A stretch of 52,701 nucleotides of DNA from Desulfosarcina cetonica JCM 12296. GTDB lineage: Bacteria > Desulfobacterota > Desulfobacteria > Desulfobacterales > Desulfosarcinaceae. Location of the stretch: contig NZ_BBCC01000024.1 of NCBI RefSeq assembly GCF_001311845.1, forward strand, positions 1 through 52,701, in the 5' to 3' direction. Under the pieces are notes generated by a model. That model worked only from the letters and a program-made list of their open reading frames with translations, had not been told where the DNA came from and did no database searches. Of this stretch, positions 19,466 to 28,229 are shown piece by piece; position 1 is the first letter of the stretch; every line of letters begins with the position of its first letter. A program made the translations under genes and the position numbers.

Positions 19466-20412
19466 AGGACCGGATTGTCATCGATGCAGGCCGTCACCGG
19501 ACGGCTGATTCGATCCAGCTCGGCCAGTTCGGCATCTTCCAGGTGAACCGCGGCCGCTTGGGCGTTGGCGCTGGATTGTGCCGCGTTGCGCGCACCAGCG
19601 ATGGCACAAACCCCGGGTTTGGCGATGACCCAGGCCAGGGCCAGTTGGGCCATGCTGATGCCCTTTTTCTCGGCCATGGCACGCAAGGCGGTAAGCGCCG
19701 TTTGCACGCTGGGATAAACATCCGGCTGGAAAAGGCGATTCGCGCTGCGGTGGTCCCCTTTTTCAAATTGATGGTCCGGGCCGAATTTACCGGTGAGCAG
19801 CCCCTGAGCCATGGGCGAGTAAGCCAGCACCGTGACTTGGTGGGCTTGGCACCAGGCCAGGCTCTCTTTTTCCACATGGCGCCACAAAAGCGAATAAGGG
19901 GGTTGCAGACTTTCGATGGCGCCTACCTGGCAGATCGCCTTGAGTTGCTCGAGCGAGAAGTTGGATACGCCGATGGCCCTGATTTTTCCCTGGGATTTCA
20001 GTTCCGCCAAGGCCGCCATGGTCTCCTCCGGGGGAACCGGCTTGGCACCGAAACTGCCCGACGGCCAATGGATCTGGTAGAGATCGAGGTAGTCGGTGCC
20101 CAGGTTTTTCAGCGAGCGTTCACAGGCGGCGACGACCTGGTCGTGCTTGAGATGGTTGGAGAAGACCTTGGACAGAATCTGGACTTTGTCCCGATCCCCG
20201 CCGATGGCCTTGCCCAGCACCTTTTCCGAATGCCCGTTACCGTAAGCCTCGGCCGTGTCAAAGGTGGTGATACCGTTATCCATGGCCGCGCGAATGGCTT
20301 TTTCGCTTTCGGCGTCATCAATGCCGGTCCACATGGCCTTGCCGGTCTGCCAGGTGCCCATGATGATAGCCGACAGATGGATGTCTGTTTTTCCCAAAAC
20401 GGTTGTTTGCAT
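19453..20412 (-). CDS. Aldo/keto reductase
   Basis: NAD(P)H-dependent carbonyl reductase of the aldo/keto reductase superfamily, cytoplasmic, 319 residues. The catalytic tetrad is visible: Asp and Tyr in TTFDTAEAYGNGHSE (about 48-62), Lys in ILSKVFSNH, and His in LYQIHWPSGS (about 119). The cofactor region IGVSNFSLEQL and the C-terminal AGARNAAQ segment fit the YajO/plant-type AKR group. ATG 20412 is chosen because AAGGAAAAAG lies just upstream and MQTTVLGKTDIHLS is the normal family start; the frame is open to 20562. The physiological substrate is unknown. Confidence 0.92.
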   Translation of the reverse strand: MQTTVLGKTDIHLSAIIMGTWQTGKAMWTGIDDAESEKAIRAAMDNGITTFDTAEAYGNGHSEKVLGKAIGGDRDKVQILSKVFSNHLKHDQVVAACERSLKNLGTDYLDLYQIHWPSGSFGAKPVPPEETMAALAELKSQGKIRAIGVSNFSLEQLKAICQVGAIESLQPPYSLLWRHVEKESLAWCQAHQVTVLAYSPMAQGLLTGKFGPDHQFEKGDHRSANRLFQPDVYPSVQTALTALRAMAEKKGISMAQLALAWVIAKPGVCAIAGARNAAQSSANAQAAAVHLEDAELAELDRISRPVTACIDDNPVLWAW

Positions 20413-20555
20413 GACTTTTTCCTTGTGCGCGACCCGAACCGATCGCTTGCGGTTTGTGCCGGTGATCCGTCGACCGGCCGCAACCCGCGACCGTGCCGAT
20501 GGGAGATGCTTGACCAAAACGATTTGGCTTTTTACAGTAGTGCGTATTTTCTCAA

Positions 20556-22972
20556 TTGGCAAGGCGTTGTCAAACGAAAAGGATCGAGCGGTTGAAGGAG
20601 TGTCATCGGATAGCCGTCAGGGCCTTGGTGGAATTTGTCTTGCGGGAGGGAGACCTGGCGGTCGGTTTTTTTCACCCGGTCGCTCTCTCGCGGGGATTCG
20701 TGCCCATCAGCGCATTCAGCGCAAACGGCCGGAAGGCTATCGGGCCGAGGTCAGGGTCGCTGCCGAGATAGAGACGCCGGAGGTGATCCTGGTGGTCGGC
20801 GGCCGCATTGACGGCGTGCTGGAAACGGAAGGGGAGACGCTCGTCGAGGAGATCAAATCGACCACCCGGGACCTTGACCTGATCGAACAAAATCCCGATG
20901 CCTGCCATTGGGGGCAGGCCAAGGTGTATGCCTGCCTGCTGGCCAGGGAAAAAGCGCTGCCGGCGGTCCGGGTTCAGTTGACGTACTACCAGTTGGACAC
21001 CGGGGAGGTCCTGGAGCTGAACGAGGTCCACCAGCGGGATACCCTGGATGCGTTCTTCGAGGATCTGGTCCATCGCTATTTGAAATGGGCCACGGCGCTT
21101 TCCGCCTGGCGACAGCTGCGGGACGGGTCCATCCGGTCGCTGGCTTTTCCCTACGCGCACTATCGCGCCGGCCAGCGCCAGATGGCCATTACGGTGTACC
21201 GGACCCTTCGGGACGGCGGTCAAGCGCTCGTTCAGGCGGCCACCGGGATCGGTAAGACCCTGGCGGTCTTGTTTCCGGCCATCAAGACGTTGGGCGAGGG
21301 ACACACAGAGCGGATTTTTTTTCTGACCGCCCGCAACACCGGCAAACAAGCCGCGGTCAAGGCCCTGAATCTGCTCGGCGGCGTCGGGCTTCGATTGAAA
21401 CGGGTCTGTCTGACCGCCAAGGATCGGATCTGTTTCTGTCCGGAAGCGGCTTGCGATCCGGTGGTGTGCATTTTCGCCAAAGGGCATTTCGACCGCCTGG
21501 GTGCCGCTTTGGAAGATGCGTTTCGGCGGGATCACCTCGATCGTGAAACCATTGAGACGGTCGCCCGCCGCCACCAGGTGTGTCCTTTCGAATTTTCACT
21601 GGAACTTGCCAATTGGGCCGATTGTATTGTTTGCGACTACAATTACGCCTTTGATCCACGCGTTTACCTGCGGCGGTTTTTCGACGAGGACGCCGGTCAA
21701 CATGTCTTTTTGGTGGATGAATCCCATAATCTGGTCGATCGCGCCCGTGAGATGTTCTCGGCCAGTCTGGAAAAAAGCGATTTTATCGAGCTGCGTCGCT
21801 CGGTCAAGGAAGATCTGCCATCGGTTTTTCGGGCTGCCGGAAAGATCAATACCTGGCTGGTCAAGGCCCGCCAACGCACCCAGGAAGCGGATGGGTTCCG
21901 ATCCGAAGCCCATTTACCCGATGGACTCGAACCGCTTTTAAACGCATTCGTGCGTGCCTGTGAAAAATGGCTGACCCGGCAAGAACCATCCCCGTTTCGG
22001 GAGATTGTGCTGGCATGTTATTTCAGGGTCAACGGCTTCATGCGGGTCTGGGACGTGTTCGATGACAGCTATGTGTGCTACCGCCAGGCGAACGGACGGG
22101 AATTGACCCTCAAGCTCTTCTGCCTGGACCCGTCGCGGCAGCTTTCTTTGGCCTTGCGCCGCTGTCGGGCCGCGGTGTTTTTTTCCGCGACATTGACCCC
22201 GGCCGACTACTTTCAGCAGATTCTTGGTTGTGCGCCTGAAGCCACCCGGCTGGCCATCCCCTCGCCCTTTGCCCGCGAAAACCTGGATGCCCGCATTGCC
22301 CGAAGCGTCCCCACGACCTACGCCCGGCGATCTCAGAGCGCCCAGCGGGTGGCGGATTTGATCCGTGCCTTCATCGGCTCACGACCGGGCAATTATCTCT
22401 GCTTCTTTCCCTCCTATGCCTACCTGCACCTGGTGCATGCCTGTTACGCATCGCCGGGGGATGGGGTGACCGTCCTGGTGCAGGAACCGGAAATGGACGA
22501 ATCCGGGCGAAACCGTTTTCTGGCGGCTTTTTCGGAACGCAATCCACACACCCTGGTCGGCTTTGCCGTCATGGGCGGAATCTTTGGCGAAGGCATCGAC
22601 CTGGTGGGTGAACGGCTCTGCGGGGCGGTGATCGTGGGGGTGGGCTTGCCGGCGGTCTGCCCCGAGCGGGAGTTGATCCGGGCCTATTTTGAACCGCGGG
22701 GCGTGGGGTTCGATTTTGCCTACCGTTATCCGGGAATCATCCGTGTGCTCCAAGCCGGCGGGCGGGTGATCCGCACCGAGCAGGATCGCGGCGCGCTTCT
22801 GTTGGTGGATCAGCGCTTTTGGCACCCCGCGTACAACCGCTTGCTGCCGGAACACTGGGGGAGGCAACCCGTCGATACCCCTGCTCAGTTGACCCGTGCG
22901 CTGGACCAGTTCTGGGGCGCGGCGGCATCCTCCGCGCAGATCCCCGCCGACAATCGGCAGATCTGTCGTTAA
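20556..22972 (+). CDS. PD-(D/E)XK nuclease fused to DinG/XPD-like Fe-S helicase; frameshift near 20660
   Basis: About 805 residues when joined. N-terminus IAVRALVEFVLREGDLA, then after one missing G at 20660-20661 the frame continues as GRFFSPGRSLAGIRAHQRIQ. A nuclease-like domain follows with GRIDGV and LVEEIKSTTRD (about 85-115), the pattern of a RecB/Cas4-type PD-(D/E)XK core. The helicase part has Walker A ATGIGKT (about 230), a Cys-rich insert (ICFCPEAACDPVVC, then CPFEF and CIVCDYN) that could bind the XPD-type 4Fe-4S cluster, the DESHN motif, and C-terminal VIRTEQDRGALLLVDQRF. It probably unwinds and processes damaged or forked DNA. The exact start is unclear: TTG 20556 and TTG 20592 are candidates, the second without a confirmed ribosome binding site. 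Confidence 0.78.
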
Positions 22973-23293
22973 TCCCTGCCCAACGTGTTTTTGGGCGGCG
23001 TTATCGGTCGTCGCGGTATGGGTTATACAGCTTCCTCCCTCTGGCCTTGCCAAAACATTATCTTAAACCTTGCCAAAACATTATCTTAAAAACGATATCC
23101 CGTCTTGCCGGCATCGTAAAAGATTCATTTTGATGATCGATGCGAAAGCGGTCAGATCAGCGGCCGGTACAAGGCGCATCAAGCATAGCGGTCTTCCACG
23201 GTGCCTGGCGGGGCCGAAAAGTAGCTAAAGGTGCCGCCATATTTGCCGATTTTATCGCCTGGTATTTTGACGCAATGGGCATGGGAGAAAAAC
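22973..23293. other. Intergenic region before the binding-protein gene
   Basis: 321 bp. It contains the 23 bp tandem repeat at 23045-23090 and otherwise no feature I recognise. The frame used by the downstream gene is open back to 23140, but the upstream translation (Arg/Ala/Gly-rich) is unlike a signal peptide and is probably not coding. I looked for c-di-GMP (GEMM) and other riboswitch cores and did not find one. Confidence 0.4.
23045..23090. repeat. Two tandem copies of a 23 bp unit
   Basis: The unit beginning ccttgccaaaacattatctt and ending aaa occurs twice, back to back and identical, at 23045-23067 and 23068-23090. There is no spacer, so it is not a CRISPR array. It lies about 200 bp upstream of the binding-protein gene and could be a slipped duplication or a regulator site pair. 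Confidence 0.7.
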
Positions 23294-24438
23294 ATGCAGA
23301 AAATTATCGCTCGGACGATCATCCCTCTTCTTTTTCTTTGTTTTTTTCTGTGCCAACGTTTGCTGCGGATACCAAGTACAATACCGAACCGATCCATTCC
23401 GTTTCCCCATCCAAGAAATGGCGTATCGGGTATTTGCAGGGGGGCGATTACATTGATTATAAAAGGACCCTTCTGGCCACGGTGAAAGGGCTCGCAGATT
23501 TGGGTTGGATGCCGGCGATCGATACCGATATGCTTGAAACCCTTTCTGTGCAAGAAATCTGGACGTGGCTAGCCCACCATGCAAACAGTGACTACATCGA
23601 TTTTGTCGGCGATGGATTTTATTGTGAAAACTGGGACAGTGCACGGAGGACATCCATCGTCAAGGACATCATTGAGCGGCTGCAGCGCAGCGGTGACATC
23701 GATCTGATAATGGCAATGGGGACGTGGGCCGGGCAGGATCTATCGACAGCACCCGTCGACACGCCCGTGATCGTAATGACGGCAAGTGATCCGCTGGCCG
23801 CAGGTATCATTCAATCGGTTACCGAATCCGGCCGGAAAAACTTGCATGTCTACATTGATCCCACCTTGATCGAGCGGCAGCTCAGACTCTTTCATGAAAT
23901 CATCCGGTTCAAAAAACTCGGGCTCATCTATGAAGATACGGCCGCGGGCCGAAGCTATGCAGGCGTTGCGATAGCTGAAAAGCTGTCATCCGAATTGGGT
24001 TTCAACATCGTGTCCTGCATCGCGTTAAGCGACATCCCGGATATTGGTCAGAGTGAACAGGAATATCTTCAGTGCATACACAATATCTCTTTAAATATCG
24101 ATGCATTTTTTACCACTGTCCATAGTGGTGTCAACGAGAAGACGATTCCGATGATCGCCGAGCAACTCAATCGCTTGCGTACGCCAACCTTTTCCCAGTC
24201 CGGTGCCGAAGAAGTGGAGAAGGGCATCCTGATGAGTCTATCCCGAAACACTTTCAAAGGATTGGGTAAGTTCGAGGCGATGACGATTGCCAAGGTATTC
24301 AATGGTGCCAATCCGGGAGACTTGGTTCAGGTCTTCGAAGAACCGCTCAGTATTTCCCTGAATTTAGAAACGGCCAAAAGTATCGGTTACATTCCGAGTG
24401 CTGATATCATTGCCGCCACGGACATCTTTTTCCCCTAG
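23294..24438 (+). CDS. Periplasmic ABC-type substrate-binding protein, paralogue 1; frameshift near 23347
   Basis: About 381 residues. A signal peptide begins at ATG 23294 (MQKIIARTIIPLLFLCFF) and, after one missing T in the T7 run at 23341-23347, continues SVPTFAADTKYN with a signal peptidase site at TFA/A. The mature part resembles ABC_sub_bind (TrpX/DUF534-like) proteins: KKWRIGYLQGGDYIDYKRTL, LIMAMGTWAGQDLS, LGLIYEDTAAGRSYAGVAIA and PTFSQSGAEEVEKG. GGGAGAA precedes the start. It is clearly paralogous to the protein at 33707-34879. No permease or ATPase gene is nearby, so it may act in sensing with the histidine kinase 247 bp downstream rather than in uptake. The ligand is unknown. Confidence 0.82.
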
Positions 24439-24685
24439 GAAAGGCATTCGGATGTCGATAAAAAATAATTTCACCACCATTTTTAAATGGGCAACACTCT
24501 GATCTTAGATTGCCACCCATTGTTTTTCTTAAGTTTTAATAGGTTCAGACGATAAATGCCATTGACCATTTTGTTTAAACTGAGGCGACGAAACATCCGC
24601 ATTCGATTTGACACAGTAGAACCCGACAGCAACAACGCCTTCGTTGGGGCAACACCACCAAACCGGTAACAGGTCAATGTAATCG
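24439..24685. other. Intergenic region between binding protein and kinase
   Basis: 247 bp. The minus strand has a 72-codon open frame (24483-24701) whose product includes MFRRLSLNKMVNGIYRLNLL, very basic, with no ribosome binding site that I can support. It could be a remnant of a mobile or repeated element, or chance. No clear terminator was found, so read-through from the binding-protein gene into the kinase is possible. Confidence 0.3.
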
Positions 24686-26829
24686 ATGATGCTTTACTCA
24701 TTAAAAGCGAAGATTATTTTTTTCACGACATTGATTTTAGCGACAACAGCTGCAGCAATCATGTACTTCACCCACACCTATGTGGGAAAATCCATGCTGG
24801 AGGCAGAGGTTTCATCCGTCAGAAATATTCTCCATTTGGTCGAACTGAATATTCAGGGCGGATACGATAAGTTGCTGTCCGATAAAATGGAAATGGTGCT
24901 GAGTGCAACCAAGGATCTGAAAAAGGCGTCCGAAATCTGCGTGTCTGTCGCCAACGATATGGCCAACCTTGCCGAAAATGGAAGCATCCCAGCGTCCTTG
25001 GCGAAAGAAAAAACCCTAAGGTGCTTCATGAAACCACCTTTGGCAAACTCAAGATCTTTGTCTTTGACCAAGAAGCGCAAATGCTGATGCATCAGATGCG
25101 TGAACGCGATGTGACGCCAATCCGTAGGGTCGAAGATGTGAAGGGCAGAAATCTTTTTGAGGTCATGCGCCCGGATGTATTAAGTACGAATGGTGATTTT
25201 GCTGTTTTTTATTGGCCGTCCGCCAGTCAGGGCAACAAAAAACAAAAGATGGGGTATTTCCGACCCCTTCCAAACTGGGGATGGACGGTCGGGGCAATCA
25301 TCGATTTTGATGAGATCGAAGCCGAAGCCAAAAAGAAAGTCAATAAGATCGTTCAGGTCCTTGGCCGGACCTTTTCCAAGATCACCATATCCAAGACCGG
25401 AACGGCGTTTCTGTTTCATGGCGACCGCAGCATGCTTATCGCGCCTAAAGGCACCGATGGGATCGACTTTCAAACGTTGAAAAATGACCTGTCCGGGAAT
25501 CTACTGCTTGACGATCTCATGCAGGCTGCGCATACCGGTGATAAATCCATATGTTATATCAGATCGGCGTTAAACGATCATCAACTGCTTGAAGCGCATA
25601 TACGTTATTTTAAAGCGTTTGACTGGTATATTGTGCTGGTGTTCCCCGTGGATGAAATCCAGGCTTCCGCAAAGCGGCTGCTCGGACGCCAGAGCCTTAT
25701 CATTGGGCTCATCTTCTTCGTCAGTATTGCTGCCGCATATGTCTTCATGTCAAGAATCTCGGATCCTTTAAAGAAACTGGCCCTGTACGCCCAAAACATT
25801 CCAGAGATGGATTTTACGACGCCTGAAACAAGCAACGACTTCATTGACAAGCTTGCCAATAAACAGAATGACGAAGTCGGCCAACTGGCTAAGTCGTTTG
25901 CCTTCATGGAAAAGGAACTCAAGAAAAATGTACTCAAAGTCATCGAAACAACGGAACAAAAGCAGAGAGCAGCCGAAGAGTCCAATCGATTGAAAAGCGA
26001 GTTTCTTGCAAACATGAGTCATGAGCTGCGAACACCGCTCAACCATATTATCGGGTTCACCGAATTGGCCCTGGACAAACATCTTGGTGATCTTAACGAG
26101 CAGCAGGAAGAATATTTATCCGATGTTCACCAGAGCAGTCTGCATCTACTTTCCTTAATCAACGATATTCTCGATCTCTCCAAAGTTGAAGCCGGCAAAC
26201 TCTCCTTGGAATCATCCATGGTTGAAATTGAACCGATTCTTCTTAACAGCCTTGTCATGGTTAAGGAAAAAGCCATGAAGAACGGCATCCGGCTGTCCAC
26301 GGCAATTGAGGAAATGCCTGGCTTCATGTGGGTCGATGAACGCAAAATCAAGCAGATCCTCTATAACCTGCTTTCCAATGCCGTGAAGTTTACCGAGCCT
26401 GGGGGAGAAATTTCCCTTGAAGCCTACTGCGCATCCTTTTATCGAGATGAGACCGCATCGGACGATATCGCCTTGAAGGTCATCGAGCCGGATCAATTGC
26501 CCCCAGCAGAGGAGATCGACCGCACCGAACCTTGCGTGGTCGTGCGGGTCAAAGATACCGGCATCGGCCTGAAGCTCGATGACCAACAGCGCATCTTCGA
26601 GCCGTTTGAACAGGCGGACGGGTCGACCAGCCGCAAATACCAGGGAACCGGATTGGGACTGTCGTTGACGCGAAAACTGGTTCAGCTTCATGGGGGTGCC
26701 ATTTGGGTGCACAGTGATGGTGAGGGACACGGGAGCACGTTTGGTTTTATTATCCCCATCAATGACAATGGGCTCGACAATACTGACACATTGAACGAGG
26801 TTTCCTATGAACAGCAGGGCTATCCATAA
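24686..26829 (+). CDS. Membrane sensor histidine kinase with Cache-type periplasmic domain; frameshift near 25018
   Basis: About 714 residues when joined. Helix 1 at about 8-30, a periplasmic double-Cache-like sensor about 35-325 (GYFRPLPNWGWTVGAIID is a typical sCache segment, and a second related unit ends FKAFDWYIVLVFP), helix 2 at about 335-355, HAMP, coiled coil, HisKA with SHELRTPLNHIIGF (His near 443) and HATPase with VKDTGIGL and GTGLGLSLTRKL. There is no receiver, so the phosphate must pass to a separate regulator, perhaps one of the REC proteins at 35-41 kb. The frame breaks at CTAAGG; one missing A restores TLKVLHETTFGK. The next gene starts inside its 3' end. Confidence 0.86.
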
Positions 26830-27046
26830 GCGGTTTGGTACTATCGCCGTCGAGAAACGGTTCATCACCACAGAACAACTTCTCGAAGCACTCAAACTTC
26901 AAGCCGAAGAAAATATCGGAACGGAAAAACACCGGCTCATCGGGCAGATTTTATTTGATCTGGGATATATTACCGAATCTCAAATTGAAGAAGTACTGGA
27001 GGTGATCAACCACCGGATGGTTTACATGTTGTCCGTCGGGCGATGA
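26807..27046 (+). CDS. Small MshEN/GspE-N-like domain protein
   Basis: A 79-residue protein starting at ATG 26807, 23 bp inside the end of the kinase gene, which suggests coupled translation. The sequence FGTIAVEKRFITTEQLLEAL followed by IGQILFDLGYITESQIEEVL looks like two repeats of the helical MshEN or type II secretion ATPase N-terminal fold, which in some proteins binds c-di-GMP. Here it stands alone, without an ATPase. The neighbouring REC-GGDEF genes make a signalling role plausible, but that is inference. I see no membrane segment or export signal. Confidence 0.6.
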   Translation: MNSRAIHKRFGTIAVEKRFITTEQLLEALKLQAEENIGTEKHRLIGQILFDLGYITESQIEEVLEVINHRMVYMLSVGR

Positions 27047-27089
27047 GTATCTGGCCGGTTTTCAGAGACATTGCGACACGGAGGCAGGG

Positions 27090-28186
27090 GTGTCTATTCC
27101 GATCTCGAAATATACGTCGTACGGCAATAATTTTGTACTGATTGATGAAACTCAGGGGCGCATTCTGGATGAGACGGAAACGTCGGGCTTTGCCCATGAA
27201 GTGACCGACATCAATTTCGGCGTCGGGGCCGACAATTTTTTAGCCGTTCAGCGGTGTACCCACCAGACCCTGGAAACGATCAACGGACATCGTTCATATT
27301 GGACCGAGTCGCCGGACCCGGATTGTGCGGACTTCATTTTCCGCATGTTCGAATCTGACGGTACGGAAGCCTTTTCCTGCGGAAATGGATTGATGTCCAT
27401 CGCAAAATACCTATTCCAGACCTACCAAATTAGACAGGCGAGGATCCTGACTGAAATTCCCACACGAACACCGACGGTCGTCGCCATCGGTACTGAATCC
27501 GACGGTCATGCCAGTTGGGCGCGAATGCCCGATCCGCGCAGGGTTCCCGACGATATGGCCGTTCAGCTGCCCCGTACACCGATCAACGACCGGGTCGATG
27601 GAATCAGCCGGATAGAATTGAATGAAATAAGACGATCCGATTCCATACGCTTTTTTAGCAATGCGACGGCGGTAGCGTTGTCCGGAGCCTCGTGTTTACC
27701 GGGGAGCCGCATTTGGTTGTTTTTGCGGATGATGGGTTTAATATCGAAGGCATCGCCAATCAAATTTTTTTTTCGCCAACGAATAAGGAACAACCCGCCA
27801 CGGGTGTTGAAAAACGGGCGGGCAGCAGTATTGCTTTCATCGATTTTATTGGTAAATATTTCGTCCGTGAATTCTCGAATCTCTTTCCCGTTGGTATCAA
27901 TATAAACTTTGTCAGGGTACTGCCCGATAGGCAAACCATTGAACACCGCTGCTTCGAACGGGGGATAAACCATGAGACTTTATCCTGTGGCACTGGTGCC
28001 CTGGCATCGGCATATATTGCCAAGGTATCGGGCCGGGTCGGTGGCGATAAAATTATTGTACGCCCCCATCGCTGCCGCTGGCATCTCCCCGACGCGGAAC
28101 TTGTCATCGAACATGCGGACAATGCGTGGTCAATAAAGGGCGTCCCGTATCGCCTGTTTAACGGAATGTTCGATTGGCATCGATGA
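27090..28186 (+). CDS. Diaminopimelate-epimerase-like (DapF-fold) protein; frameshift near 27690
   Basis: About 365 residues when joined, longer than the roughly 275 of DapF. DapF-fold enzymes epimerise or racemise amino acids with two Cys and no cofactor. Both catalytic Cys contexts are present: AFSCGNGLMSIA (about residue 95) and ETLSCGTGALASA (about 300). Other family marks are YGNNFVLIDE at the start, DINFGVGADNFL, SNATAVALSG and, after the break, FTGEPHLVVF and RCFERGINHET. One missing T at 27690 (CTCG to CTTCG) rejoins the frames as AFVFTGEPH. GTG 27090 has GGAGGCAG upstream. Because it sits in a signalling and transport operon rather than with dapL/lysA at 45-48 kb, a substrate other than LL-DAP is plausible. 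Confidence 0.78.
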
Positions 28187-28229
28187 TGTCGTTCCATTGA
28201 AAGAAAAAAATCTCCACGGGCTGATGACA

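Noticed and set aside
23045..23090. CRISPR-like repeat
   Set aside because: Only two copies, directly adjacent with no spacer, and no cas genes in the window.
22973..23293. c-di-GMP riboswitch before the binding-protein gene
   Set aside because: The neighbourhood makes it attractive, but the conserved GEMM core and tetraloop-receptor pattern are absent.
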